A stretch of DNA of 64,000 nt. Origin: Silanimonas sp. (GTDB taxonomy: Bacteria > Pseudomonadota > Gammaproteobacteria > Xanthomonadales > Xanthomonadaceae). Numbering within the stretch: position 1 is the first letter of the stretch; each line of letters starts with the position of its first letter. The notes under the pieces were generated by a model. That model saw only the letters and a list, made by a program, of their open reading frames with translations, was not told the origin of the DNA and made no database searches. The position numbers and the translations under genes were made by a program. Positions 1-14,192 of the stretch are shown in pieces. The DNA lies in the NCBI GenBank assembly GCA_018334015.1, contig JAGXTI010000014.1:124001-188000 (forward strand), written 5' to 3'.

Positions 1-746
1 GAGTGTGACAGGTCTGGCCGGCAGCGGTACATCAAGCCTGACCTGTGTACCAGCACCGCTCCGCGACACGAAGCGCAGCGTGCCACCATGCAGGGCCACG
101 CGTTCTCGCATGGTCGCGAGGCCGGTGCTGGTTCCCGTGCCGGCGGCTTCGAGGGCCGCCATCGGGTCGAACCCGCACCCGTCGTCCCAGGCATCGAAGC
201 GCAGGTGGCCTCCGGTCACCGAGAGGCGAAATCCGGCATGCCGCGCGTTGGCGTGGCGGACGGTGTTCGTGAGGGCTTCCTGCGCGAGGCGGAACACGAG
301 CGTCCGGGTGTCCTCGTCGAACGCTGGCACCTCGTCGGCATCGACGTCCACGGTGAGTCCGGCCGGTCCTCCGAGGGTCCTTGCGAGCCAGCGCAATGCG
401 GGCAGGAGGCCGAGATCGTCCAGCACCTGCGGGCGAAGCAATCGCGACAGGCCACGCATCTCCGCCAAGGTGCGGTCGCACAGGGCCACCGCCTCCGCCA
501 AGCGCATCGCCACCTCGCCACCGACCTCGTCGTCCGCGAGCATCAGCTGGTGCCTGAGCGCCGTGAGGTTCTGGCCAAGCCCGTCGTGCAGGTCACGGGC
601 GAGGCGGCGGCGCTCGTCCTCTTGCACGCGGAAGATCGACCGTGCGAGCCGCTGGAACCGCACCTGGTTGGCTTCCAGCCGGGCGACCAGATCGGCGTAG
701 TCGCGGCGCAGCCGGAGAAGGTCTCCGATGTCACCGTCGGTCGCAC

Positions 747-750
<4 letters not shown>
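1..750 (-). CDS. NarL-class sensor histidine kinase, cytoplasmic (3' end cut by window edge)
   Basis: The frame is open from the ATG at 750 to the left edge without a stop, giving 250 visible codons. It begins MSATDGDIGDLLRLRRDYA with a short helical lead-in. The HisKA_3 dimerisation box follows as RRLARDLHDGLGQNLTALR, with the phospho-acceptor His in DLHDG. An HATPase_c domain then shows an N-box (RLAQEALTNTVRHANARH), a G-box (DDGCGFDP) and the late motif TMRERVALHGG. There is no signal peptide or membrane segment, so it should be a soluble kinase that receives its input from a partner. Its ATG overlaps the stop of the upstream Ser/Thr kinase as ATGA, so the two are translationally coupled. 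A NarL-type response regulator would be expected just beyond the left edge (inference). Only the last residues are missing. Confidence 0.9.
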
Positions 751-3904
<3,154 letters not shown>

Positions 3905-3908
<4 letters not shown>

Positions 3909-4768
3909 GGCGGAATCCGCGCATCGCTGGCCTGAATCGGTACCGCGTCGAGCGCCGCCTGGCTGCGGCGTGCTGCCAGCCAGAGCGTCGCGTGTTCCGC
4001 GAAGGCCTCGAGCAATTCGAGGTCGAGCCGGGTGATCGTGGCGCCCGGCGCGCGGCTGTCGGCGTAGGCGAGGCCCAGCAGTTCGCCGCCGAGGACGAGA
4101 GGCAGGCAGGCCAGCGCCCGGAGTCCGCCGCTGACGACCGATGGCTTTGCGCCGAGCTCGCCGTCCAAGGCGAGGTCATGCACGACGACCGGCTCGCGCG
4201 AGGCTGCGGCTCGGGCGATCGCCGTACGGCTGCCCGCGAAACGGGCCCCGTCGGCCTCGGAGGGCGTGAAGCCGCGCCAGGCCGCAGGGCGCCAGTCATC
4301 GCCCTCCGGTAAAAGCAGGAGGCCGCGTTCGGCACCGGCGAGATCGACGATGGCGTCGAGTGTTGCCTGCAACAGATCGGGTCGTTGCGGCTCGCGCGCC
4401 AAGACCCGGGTCAATGCGGTCACGGCATCGCGCCGTCGGATCGCATCGTCCCGCAGGCGCACGGCATCGGCCTCGTCGATCCAGGCGACTTCGCAGGCGA
4501 CGTCGCCCACGCGGATCCAGCCGGTGCCTTGCGTCGGCACGCCGTCCGCGGGTCGGCCGTCCACGGAGGTGCCGTTCTTGCTGCCGAGATCCAGGAGCGA
4601 CCACGTGTCCCCGCCCAGAACGAGCTCGGCATGCCGGCGGGACACGGACAGATGCTCGATGCGCAGCGCGCAATCCTCGCCGCGACCGATCAGGTGCACG
4701 CCAACCGCGACGAGCGTCGTACGCTCGGCGGCGCCCTCGGGCAGGTAGGCGGTGACGCGGACAGGCAT
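3905..4768 (-). CDS. FHA domain-GAF domain protein
   Basis: About 287 residues. The N-terminal FHA domain carries GRGEDCALRI, SVSRRHAEL and LDLGSKNGTSVDG, the canonical phosphothreonine-binding loops. A GAF domain follows at about 115-270 (LLQATLDAIVDLAGAERGLLLL), likely a small-molecule or redox sensor or a dimerisation unit. There is no signal peptide, so it is cytoplasmic. FHA domains bind phosphothreonine, so this is the natural reader of the adjacent Ser/Thr kinase, whose start overlaps this stop (ATGA). The ATG at 4768 (MPVRVTAYLPE) is preferred because it starts directly at the FHA fold. An in-frame ATG at 4786 would add six residues, and neither start has a clear Shine-Dalgarno. Confidence 0.88.
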
Positions 4769-4821
4769 GGTGCATCTTAGCGCCATCGGGCCGGGCGGCG
4801 CTTCATGCCCGTCGGAGCCGC

Positions 4822-5652
4822 TCAGTCGCCGTGGTCGCGCATGTGGCCGATGCTGAAGACCAGCGTATCCACGCCCGCCAGCAGTTCGCCGGCGATGTTG
4901 TCCCGATCACGCAGGGCCCTCCATTCCTGCGGGATGCCGAGGCCGGCACGCGCGGCGACGCGCTGGCGGAAGGCCTCGGCCGCACCGATGGCGTCCACGT
5001 AGCGGTGGTTGCCGAGCGCGGTTTCGATCGCGTCGAGTTGGGCGTCCAGCGGGCCGGCTTCGGTCGGCGGCAGCTTGTCGATCTCGCTGCGCATCCGCGC
5101 GATCTTCTCGGCGACGGCCTGGAGCGTGGGTCGGAGGTCGAGTGCCACGAGGAATTGCGAGAAGCCGCCCGTGGTGCCCCGCGTGCGCACGGTCCCCGGC
5201 CGCACCGAGCCCGTGATGTCACTGAAGCTGCCACCGAGGGGCGCCTTCAACAAGCGGTAGCGCGAGCCGGCCGTGTAGACCAAGGCGTGCGTATGCAGTT
5301 CGACATTGACCACGCGCCGGAAGGACAAGCCGCCCAGCGTCGGGGGCTCCACGGTCACCAGCAACGGGAGCTCTGCCGGAACTGGCATCGCACCGCCCGC
5401 GGGCAGCCGGGCCAACAGGGCCGGCGAGGCCACGTTCACCCACTCGGCGCTGACGCCGAGGGCCGCGGGCGTGAGGCCGCTGACGTCGTCGAAGTCGAGC
5501 CGGAGGTCGGCGATCGGCGCGGTCGGCGCGCCGATCCGCACGACGGCGGATGGGCCGGACACCGTGACACTGACCGGTAGCGCCTGCGCAGCTGCAGGGG
5601 ATGCAAGGAGCGCGGCGAGGAGGAGGAGGGCGGAACGGATGGCGGCGGACAT
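4822..5652 (-). CDS. Secreted protein of unknown function
   Basis: About 276 residues, starting MSAAIRSALLLLAALLASPAAAQ, a clear Sec signal peptide with an AAA-Q type cleavage site. The mature part looks beta-rich in its first half. A helical, charged C-terminal third resembles a coiled bundle (VAEKIARMRSEIDKLPP onward). I do not recognise a family with confidence and see no catalytic motif. It lies 53 bp downstream of the FHA-GAF cassette in the same direction but is read first, so it may be the lead gene of that transcription unit. It is divergent from the S8 protease across about 210 bp. An alternative ATG exists four codons upstream at 5664. Confidence 0.75.
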   Translation of the reverse strand: MSAAIRSALLLLAALLASPAAAQALPVSVTVSGPSAVVRIGAPTAPIADLRLDFDDVSGLTPAALGVSAEWVNVASPALLARLPAGGAMPVPAELPLLVTVEPPTLGGLSFRRVVNVELHTHALVYTAGSRYRLLKAPLGGSFSDITGSVRPGTVRTRGTTGGFSQFLVALDLRPTLQAVAEKIARMRSEIDKLPPTEAGPLDAQLDAIETALGNHRYVDAIGAAEAFRQRVAARAGLGIPQEWRALRDRDNIAGELLAGVDTLVFSIGHMRDHGD

Positions 5653-5865
5653 TGGACGACCCATTCTGGAGGACGCGCGTCCCTGCGGGTGGTGCCTTCC
5701 TTCCCGGACGGCAACCCGGATCGTAAGTGAACCGGGCGCTGCATTTCCAGGGGGTTTTCCCCCATCCGGATTGGGGCCTCTGCCGGATGGGCGGTGCCAT
5801 CGCCCGGGGGGATGCTGCGGGAGCCTTGCAGGCCAGAAAGCGGCCCCAATAACGGAGAACAGCTA
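5653..5865. promoter_or_regulatory. Divergent intergenic region with inverted repeats upstream of the S8 protease
   Basis: This is about 210 bp between divergent genes. It contains a perfect 12-bp palindrome GGACGCGCGTCC (5671-5682), a GGGGG-TTTT-CCCCC hairpin near 5750-5763, a 7-bp CATCCGG/CCGGATG pair (5764-5790), and a perfect 9-bp inverted repeat ATTGGGGCC (5770-5778) / GGCCCCAAT (5842-5850). The last arm ends just before the protease Shine-Dalgarno (GGAG about 5854). Pairing could shape the 5' leader of the protease mRNA. I see no match to a known riboswitch class. Confidence 0.4.
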
Positions 5866-8367
5866 ATGTACCAGATCCAGATCGTTTCGCGTTGTGTCCG
5901 TCTGGCGGCCTTGGCCGTCGGCATGCTGGTCGGCGGTAATGCCTTGGCCGAGGCCTATATCGATACCGATCTGGCCCGGCTGATGGCGGCGGCCCCCACC
6001 GAGGAGCTGCACGTGGTGATCAGCTACGGGCAGTCCGGCCCTGTCACCACCGAGCAGGTGTCGGCGCTCCAGGGCCTCGGCATCGAGCGCGGCGTGCACA
6101 TGCGCAGCCTGCCGATCGTCGGTGCCCTGGCCACGCCCGAGGAGATCCGCGCGCTGGCCCGGCGCAACGACGTCGTTTCGATCTTCTGGAACGCGCCGGT
6201 GCAGCACTTCAACAGGGGGCCGCGCCAGATCAGCGGTGCCGCCCGCGTGGTCGAGAACCAGGCCGACTTCGGCAGGGCCTTGCCTTACAGCGGTCGTGGC
6301 GTGACCGTGATGGTGAACGACTCGGGCATCGACGCCACCCACGAGGACATCAAGCTCGGCGAGAACGTCGTGCAGAACGTGCTGGCGCCCCAGAACATCC
6401 TGGCCGCCCTGGCCAGCGGTCTGGTCGGTCCGGGCATCGTGCCGATGACCTACGTCGAGGGCGTGCACAATACCGATCTCGGCGGTTCCGGGCATGGCAC
6501 CCACGTCGCCGGCACCGTCGGCGGCACCGGCGAACGTTCCGGCGGCCTGTACCGGGGCGTTGCGCCGGGCGCGAGGATGGTGGGCTACGGTTCGGGCGGC
6601 GCGCTCTTCATCCTCGACGCCGTGGGCGGGCTGGATTATTCCGCCACCCACCAGTTCAGCTTCGCATACCCGATCCGCATCACCAGCAATTCCTGGGGTA
6701 CCTCGGGCCCGTTCAACCATCTGCACCCGGTCAACATCGCCACCTACGAGTTGTACAAGCGCGGCATCCTCAGTGTGTTCGCGGCGGGCAACAGCGGCCC
6801 CGGCGAGAACACCCACAACCCGTATGCGCAGGCCCCCTGGGTGGTCTCGGTCGGCGCTGGCGAGATCAGTGGCGTGCTGACCTCGTTCTCCTCGCGCGGC
6901 AACCGCGGCGAGAGCAGAACCTTCACCATGCCTGACGGCAGGACCTGGACCCACATCAACCAGCCCACCATCGTCGCCACTGGCGTGGACGTCATCTCCG
7001 CCCGCGCCAGCACCAACGCGCTCAGTGCGCTCTCGGCCGAGCAGGATGCAGCGGTGATCGCCCCGGCGCACCTGCCGTTCTACACGCATGCCAGCGGCAC
7101 CTCGATGGCGACCCCGCTCGTCTCCGGCATCCTGGCCCTGATGTTCGAGGCCAATCCCAACCTGACCCCGGCGCAGGCCAAGACAATTCTGAGGAGAACG
7201 GCGACGAACATGACCGGCCGGCTGGCCTGGGAAGTCGGTGCCGGCCACGTCAACGCTTACGCGGCGGTCGCGATGGCGCAGGGGCTGCGTACCGACTACG
7301 GCCGCACGGTCAACATGCTGCGGGAGTTCAACAGCAATGCCCTGCTGGCCCCGGGTGCCGCGCCGCTGCCGTTCTCGATCTTCTTCTCCCCCGTCGGCAG
7401 GGTGGAGGAGGTCACGTTCCAGGTCGGTCCCGAGGTCGCCTTCGTCACCGCGCGTGCGAGGGTGGACGCCAACACCGTGGCCCTGCTGCTGATCGATCCG
7501 GACGGCAACCGCTTCGGCTCCTCGATCGCCCTGCCCCTGCTGGGCAGCACCATCGTCACGGGCGCGCCGGGCCGGGCCGGCACCTGGAGGCTCACGGTGC
7601 GCGGCATCGGCTCGGTGTCCGGCGTGGCGCTCGACCCGGCGCGGGTCACCAATGGCTACGCCGCCCCGGGTACGGTCAGCGGTCAGATCAGCTTCCTCAA
7701 CAGCGGTGGCTTCACCGGTCTGGACGACATCCACTCGCACCCGGCGCGCCAGGCAATCGAGTTCGCGGTGGCCAACCGCCTGGTGGACGGCCATTCCGAC
7801 CGCAGGTTCCGCCCGGACCAGCCGATCAGGCGCAGCGAACTCGCCCAGTACCTGGTGATGGGTGCCAGTGTGCGCCAGGCCTTGCCGCTGAGCGGTGTGC
7901 CCAGCTTCACCGACATGGCGACCAACACCCGCGAGTATGCTTACGCCGAGTCCGCCGTCGCCCGTGGCGCTCCGCTTCGCGACCTGGGCCATGATGACGC
8001 TGGCGTGATGCAGCTGATCGGCCGCGAGTTCAGGCCCTCGGGCAGCGTCAGCCGGCTGGACTTGGCCTATGCCCTAGTGCAGGCGCTGGGCCTGCAGGAT
8101 CGGGCGACCAGCCACACTGGCGAGCTGACGGCCTTCTTCGATGGTCGGCGCATCCCGCTTCAGGACGCTGCCGCGATCCCGGCCGGACTGCGCGGCCACG
8201 TGCAGCTCGCCCTGGACACCGGCGTGATCAACGCGCGCTTCGCCCTGGTGCAGGGACCCTTCGACCTGCAGCCGACCATCCAGGCCTACTTCGATCCGGC
8301 CCTGTCGGTGACCCGCGCCGCTTACGCGGTGGCGGCCAGCCGGTTCCAGGTGCAGTACCACCGGTAA
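5866..8367 (+). CDS. Secreted S8 (subtilisin-like) serine protease with C-terminal SLH-like repeats
   Basis: 833 residues from the ATG preceded by GGAG seven bases away; the frame continues 24 codons upstream but without a ribosome site. A signal peptide ending near GNALAEA is followed by an inhibitor_I9-like propeptide (ELHVVISYGQSGPVTTEQ). The catalytic triad is intact: Asp152 in VNDSGID, His210 in GSGHGTHVAG, Ser413 in SGTSMATP. The oxyanion Asn309 is in AAGNSGPG. A beta-sandwich region (about 480-610) follows. Three S-layer-homology-like repeats end the protein at about 617-666, 680-742 and 756-827; the first is textbook (AIEFAVANRLVDGHSDRRF then RPDQPIRRSELA). SLH modules bind secondary wall polymers in other bacteria, which suggests cell-surface retention. 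An intrinsic terminator follows the stop. Confidence 0.93.
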   Translation: MYQIQIVSRCVRLAALAVGMLVGGNALAEAYIDTDLARLMAAAPTEELHVVISYGQSGPVTTEQVSALQGLGIERGVHMRSLPIVGALATPEEIRALARRNDVVSIFWNAPVQHFNRGPRQISGAARVVENQADFGRALPYSGRGVTVMVNDSGIDATHEDIKLGENVVQNVLAPQNILAALASGLVGPGIVPMTYVEGVHNTDLGGSGHGTHVAGTVGGTGERSGGLYRGVAPGARMVGYGSGGALFILDAVGGLDYSATHQFSFAYPIRITSNSWGTSGPFNHLHPVNIATYELYKRGILSVFAAGNSGPGENTHNPYAQAPWVVSVGAGEISGVLTSFSSRGNRGESRTFTMPDGRTWTHINQPTIVATGVDVISARASTNALSALSAEQDAAVIAPAHLPFYTHASGTSMATPLVSGILALMFEANPNLTPAQAKTILRRTATNMTGRLAWEVGAGHVNAYAAVAMAQGLRTDYGRTVNMLREFNSNALLAPGAAPLPFSIFFSPVGRVEEVTFQVGPEVAFVTARARVDANTVALLLIDPDGNRFGSSIALPLLGSTIVTGAPGRAGTWRLTVRGIGSVSGVALDPARVTNGYAAPGTVSGQISFLNSGGFTGLDDIHSHPARQAIEFAVANRLVDGHSDRRFRPDQPIRRSELAQYLVMGASVRQALPLSGVPSFTDMATNTREYAYAESAVARGAPLRDLGHDDAGVMQLIGREFRPSGSVSRLDLAYALVQALGLQDRATSHTGELTAFFDGRRIPLQDAAAIPAGLRGHVQLALDTGVINARFALVQGPFDLQPTIQAYFDPALSVTRAAYAVAASRFQVQYHR

Positions 8368-8404
8368 CGCCGGGGATTGATCCAGTTCCCCGGGTGTTGT
8401 CACG

Positions 8405-8436
8405 GGCCCGGCCGGTTTGGCCGGGCCTTTCCTTTT
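8405..8436. terminator. Bidirectional intrinsic terminator
   Basis: A perfect 9-bp stem GGCCCGGCC / GGCCGGGCC with a five-base loop is followed by TTTCCTTTT. It lies between the convergent protease and acyl-CoA dehydrogenase genes. The T-rich tail is on the plus side, so it chiefly terminates the protease transcript. Confidence 0.85.
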
Positions 8437-8461
8437 CGGCGCAGGGCAGGACTGAGCCGGC

Positions 8462-10252
<1,791 letters not shown>

Positions 10253-10342
10253 CGGGTTGGCAGGGTCGTGCAGGGAAAAACGGAAGGTAGGGCCAGGGCG
10301 GTGAAGGCCGGGCGCGGGCGGTCGGCACGGCAGGCGGCGGGA

Positions 10343-10810
10343 TCAGCGCAGCACGCCCTCGAGGCCGGGCGCCGGGCTCAGTGCGCTGGCGTAGTCGATG
10401 CGCTGGTCGCGGCCGGGCGGATCGACACCCAGCGTGCCGTCGAGCCGGTAGCGCAGCGCTTGGCGCTGGGCGATGGCGCTGAGGATGCGCTGACGCTCGG
10501 CCTCGGGCAGGGCCAGCGGCAGTTCGATCACCTCGGCCGCCTGCGGCAGCAGACGGATGCCGGGGCTGGCCGACAGCGGCAGGACCACACCCTCGCCCAG
10601 GCGGAGGCCAAGCGCCACCTGCTCCAGCGTGGCCGGCACGGTGCTGAAGTTCTCGATCCGCAAAAGGATCAGGGCCCCGCCCGGTTGCAGACGCAGTTCC
10701 TGGATGCGGGCCTCGGGCGGGAACACGCGCTTGGGCGGACCGGCAGTGCCGCAGCCGACCAGAGCGAACAGGGCGAGCACGGCCAGCAGAAACGCGGAGA
10801 TGCGGGTCAC
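10343..10810 (-). CDS. Lipoprotein with LEA type-2 (WHy-like) domain
   Basis: 155 residues from a GTG start at 10810, chosen because GGAG lies six bases upstream; a GTG four codons earlier lacks one. The lipobox LVGC follows the hydrophobic stretch AFLLAVLALFAL, so it is a lipoprotein, probably in the periplasm. The mature part matches the LEA14/WHy pattern: RIENFSTVPATLEQVALGLR, then a beta-strand series ending in a pseudo-repeat. Such domains are associated with desiccation or stress tolerance, but function in this family is unproven. It is about 90 bp upstream of the acyl-CoA dehydrogenase in the same direction. Confidence 0.75.
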   Translation of the reverse strand: MTRISAFLLAVLALFALVGCGTAGPPKRVFPPEARIQELRLQPGGALILLRIENFSTVPATLEQVALGLRLGEGVVLPLSASPGIRLLPQAAEVIELPLALPEAERQRILSAIAQRQALRYRLDGTLGVDPPGRDQRIDYASALSPAPGLEGVLR

Positions 10811-10902
10811 GCCAGGCTCCACAAAACTCGGGGAGCCGCGAGGATAACAGCCCTACGCCCCCGTCCGGTGTCGAGGTTGGGCGCTGGCGGGGTGGCGAAA
10901 GC

Positions 10903-11361
10903 TCAGCCGCCCGGAGGCACCAGCGGCCAGTCGCGCCGCGCCCATTCGCTCATGCCGCCGTGCACGTAGCGCACATGGCTCAGGCCTCGGGCATGCAGGG
11001 CGAGCAGGGTGGCACGCGAGCGGTTCTGGGTGTTGCAGATCAGCAGCACCCGGGCCGAGGGATCGGGCGGAATCAGATCGAGCCGCGATTCCAGTTGCCG
11101 CATCGGCAGCAGCAGGGCACCAGGTGCCACGCCCCGGGCGTGTTCGCCGGGTTCACGGATGTCGATCAGCAGGGCTTGGCCGGATTCCAGTTCGGCACGG
11201 GCCTGTTCCAGACTGACCGCCGAGCCGGAAAGGGTGTCCTTGCCCCACACGCCGGTGGCCAAGGCCGCACCGGCAGCCAGGGCCAGCAGCACGGGCGTGA
11301 CAAAGCCACGGAGGCGGCGAGCGGGTCGGTCGTGGTGGGCGGCGGAGGCTGGGCTGGGCAT
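10903..11361 (-). CDS. Membrane-anchored rhodanese-like sulfurtransferase
   Basis: About 152 residues from the ATG at 11361; an ATG 15 codons upstream is also possible and neither has a clear ribosome site. A single N-terminal membrane segment (GFVTPVLLALAAGAALATGVW) is followed by one rhodanese domain. The catalytic loop is LLICNTQNRSRATLLAL, where the Cys is the persulfide carrier, and the CH2A-type IDIREPGEHARG is present. The domain probably faces the periplasm. It is divergent from the P-type ATPase. A link to thiosulfate or cyanide handling is family lore, not shown here. Confidence 0.85.
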   Translation of the reverse strand: MPSPASAAHHDRPARRLRGFVTPVLLALAAGAALATGVWGKDTLSGSAVSLEQARAELESGQALLIDIREPGEHARGVAPGALLLPMRQLESRLDLIPPDPSARVLLICNTQNRSRATLLALHARGLSHVRYVHGGMSEWARRDWPLVPPGG

Positions 11362-11453
11362 GATGGCAAGGGCCTGAAAAACCTCCGATATCCTCGCAGC
11401 TTTCATGACAGCAGGCGATGATCGGCCTTCACCTCAAGGAGTTCGCTCGCAAG

Positions 11454-14192
11454 ATGAAAAGCGTGCCTGAATCACATTGGCACCACCTGCCTGGCGATGA
11501 GGTGGCCGGTTTGCTGGGCGCAGACTCGCAGCAGGGCCTTGAGGCGTCCGAGGTGCAGGCGCGCCAGCGCAGCCACGGCCCCAATGCACTACCGCCACCC
11601 AAGGGGCGCGGCCCGCTGCTGCGCTTTCTGCTGCAGTTCAACCAGGTGCTGGTGCACATCTTGCTGGTGGCCACGCTGATCAAGCTCACCATGGGTGCAT
11701 ACACCGACGCGGCGGTGATCTTTGGCGTGGTCTTTCTCAATGCCGTGATCGGCTTTGTGCAGGAGGGCAAGGCGCTGGGCGCGCTCGAGGCGCTGGCGCG
11801 CGCCCTCACCACCGAAGCCACGGTGCTGCGCGGCGGACAGCGCCAGCGCATCGACGCACGCGAGTTGGTGCCCGGCGACATCGTGCTGCTGGCCTCGGGC
11901 GACAAGGTGCCGGCCGACCTGCGCCTGCTCGGGGTGCGCGAGCTGCGCGTGGACGAGGCCGCACTCACCGGCGAGTCGCTGCCGGTCGAAAAAAACGCCG
12001 CGCCGCTGGCCGCCGACACCGTGCTGGCCGACCGCCGCAACATGGCCTACTCCTCGTCTCTGGTGCACTACGGCACGGCCACCGGCGTGGTGGTGGCGAT
12101 CGGCACCAGCACCGAGATCGGCCGCATCTCGAAGCTGCTGGCGCAGACCGACATGCTGGCCACGCCGTTGATGCGGCGCATCGCGCGTTTCAGCCACTGG
12201 TTGATGTGGGCCATTCTGGCCTTGGCGACACTCACCTTCGCCATCGGCACCCTCGTGCACGGCCAGCCGCTGGTCGACATGTTCCTGGCCGCAGTGGCGC
12301 TGGCGGTGGCCATGATCCCCGAGGGGCTGGTGGTGGTGCTCACCATCACCCTGGCCATCGGTGTGAGCCGCATGGCCGGGCGCAACGCGATCATCCGCCA
12401 CCTGCCGGCGGTCGAGACACTGGGCAGCACGACGGTGATCTGCTCCGACAAAACCGGCACGCTCACGCGCAACGAGATGACCGTGCAGCGCCTGTGGGTG
12501 GGCGGCCTTGATGTCGAAGTGAGCGGCGTGGGTTATGCGCCGCAGGGCGCGGTCGAACACGACGGCCAAGCGCTGGCGGTGCTGCCGCCGGCGCTCGATG
12601 AGCTGCTGCGCGCTGGCCTCTTGTGCAACGACGCCGTGCTGCGTGAAGACGGCGGCACCTGGCGCATCGACGGTGACCCGACCGAGGGCGCGCTGATCGT
12701 CGCCGCACGCAAGGCCGGACTGTTAGAAGCCGCAGAAGCGGCGGCGCAGCCCCGGCTCGACGCCGTACCTTTCGAGTCGAAGCACCAGTACATGGCCACG
12801 CTGCACGGCGGCGCGCCGCCGCGGGTCTACCTCAAGGGTGCGGTCGAGGCGGTGCTGGCGCGCTGCGAGCATGCGCTGGCGGCGGATGGCAGCCGCCGTG
12901 CGCTCGATGCCGGTGCCGTGCAGGCCCAGGTCGAGGTCATGGCGCAGCGGGGCTTGCGCGTGCTGGCTTTTGCGCGGCGCAGCGGCCAAGGCTTGGCACA
13001 GATCGGCCACGATGATGTGGCCGGCGGCCTCGAGTTCATCGGTCTGCAGGGCATGATCGACCCACCGCGCGAGGAGGCGGTGCGCGCGGTGCAGGCCTGC
13101 CACACCGCCGGCATCCGCGTGAAGATGATCACCGGCGACCATGCGGTCACGGCCGCGGCCATTGCCGCCGAGATCGGGCTCGACCCGCGCGCCAGCCGCG
13201 AGCACCCGCCGCGCGCACTCAGCGGCCGCGAGCTCGAGGCGCTGGATGCCGCGGCGTTCGAGGCCGCAGCCGCCGACACCGCGGTCTTCGCGCGCGTCAC
13301 CCCGGAGCAGAAGCTGCGTCTGGTGCAGGCGCTGCAGGCCCGCGGCGAGGTGGTGGCGATGACCGGCGACGGTGTCAACGACGCGCCGGCGCTCAAGCGC
13401 GCCGACATCGGCGTGGCCATGGGCATCACCGGCACCGAGGTCTCGAAGGAGGCCGCCGCCATGGTGCTGACCGACGACAACTTCGCCAGCATCGAGGCCG
13501 CGGTCGAGGAGGGCCGCGGCGTGTTCGACAACATCGTCAAGTTCATCAGCTGGATCCTGCCGACCAACGCCGGGCAGGGACTGGTGATCATCGCCGCGGT
13601 CCTGGCCGCGCAGCCGCTGCCCATCCTGCCGGTGCAGGCGCTGTGGATCAACATGACGACCGCGGTGCTGCTCGGCCTGACCCTGTGCTTCGAGCCGCGC
13701 GAGGCCGGCATCATGCTGCGCCCGCCACGGCGGCCCGACGCGCCGATCCTCAACCTCGAGCTGGTGCTGCGCATCGTGCTGGTCGGCGTGATGCTGATGA
13801 TCGGCGCGACCCTGCTGTTCCACGATGCGCTCGCGCGCGGGCTGTCCGAGGCCGAGGCGCGCACCATCGCGCTGGCCGTGTTCGCGGTCGGCCAGTCGTT
13901 CTACCTGCTCAACATGCGTTCGCTGCGGCAGTCGATGTGGCGGCTCGGGCTGATGAGCAACCGCTGGATCTGGGTCGGCATCGCGGCGATGCTGGGCTCG
14001 CAGCTGCTGCTTACCTACCTGCCGCTGATGAACACGCTGTTCCACACCGCACCGATCGCGGCCGCGGAATGGCTGCCGGTGCTGGCCGTCGGCTTGACGA
14101 TCTATGCCGTGGTCGGTGCCGAAAAACTGCTGCGCAAGACGCTGGAAGCGCGTGCGAGGGGATATCAGCCGGCGAACCGCCGCAATCGTTGA
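11454..14192 (+). CDS. P2-type cation-transporting ATPase
   Basis: 912 residues from the ATG with AGGAG upstream, just before the cation_ATPase_N domain (HHLPGDEVAGLLG); an ATG 12 codons earlier is possible. All P-type motifs are present: LTGESLPVEKN (actuator), VAMIPEGL in TM4, CSDKTGTLTRNEMTV (phosphorylated Asp), TGDGVNDAPALKRADIG (hinge), about ten membrane segments, and the C-terminal cation_ATPase_C block. The PEGL motif groups it with Ca2+/SERCA-like and Na+ pumps. TM6 reads WINMTTAVLLGLTLCFEP and lacks the Asp of SERCA's NLVTDG, so ordinary Ca2+ transport is doubtful and the ion is unassigned. Its stop abuts a HicA remnant read in the same frame. Confidence 0.92.
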   Translation: MKSVPESHWHHLPGDEVAGLLGADSQQGLEASEVQARQRSHGPNALPPPKGRGPLLRFLLQFNQVLVHILLVATLIKLTMGAYTDAAVIFGVVFLNAVIGFVQEGKALGALEALARALTTEATVLRGGQRQRIDARELVPGDIVLLASGDKVPADLRLLGVRELRVDEAALTGESLPVEKNAAPLAADTVLADRRNMAYSSSLVHYGTATGVVVAIGTSTEIGRISKLLAQTDMLATPLMRRIARFSHWLMWAILALATLTFAIGTLVHGQPLVDMFLAAVALAVAMIPEGLVVVLTITLAIGVSRMAGRNAIIRHLPAVETLGSTTVICSDKTGTLTRNEMTVQRLWVGGLDVEVSGVGYAPQGAVEHDGQALAVLPPALDELLRAGLLCNDAVLREDGGTWRIDGDPTEGALIVAARKAGLLEAAEAAAQPRLDAVPFESKHQYMATLHGGAPPRVYLKGAVEAVLARCEHALAADGSRRALDAGAVQAQVEVMAQRGLRVLAFARRSGQGLAQIGHDDVAGGLEFIGLQGMIDPPREEAVRAVQACHTAGIRVKMITGDHAVTAAAIAAEIGLDPRASREHPPRALSGRELEALDAAAFEAAAADTAVFARVTPEQKLRLVQALQARGEVVAMTGDGVNDAPALKRADIGVAMGITGTEVSKEAAAMVLTDDNFASIEAAVEEGRGVFDNIVKFISWILPTNAGQGLVIIAAVLAAQPLPILPVQALWINMTTAVLLGLTLCFEPREAGIMLRPPRRPDAPILNLELVLRIVLVGVMLMIGATLLFHDALARGLSEAEARTIALAVFAVGQSFYLLNMRSLRQSMWRLGLMSNRWIWVGIAAMLGSQLLLTYLPLMNTLFHTAPIAAAEWLPVLAVGLTIYAVVGAEKLLRKTLEARARGYQPANRRNR

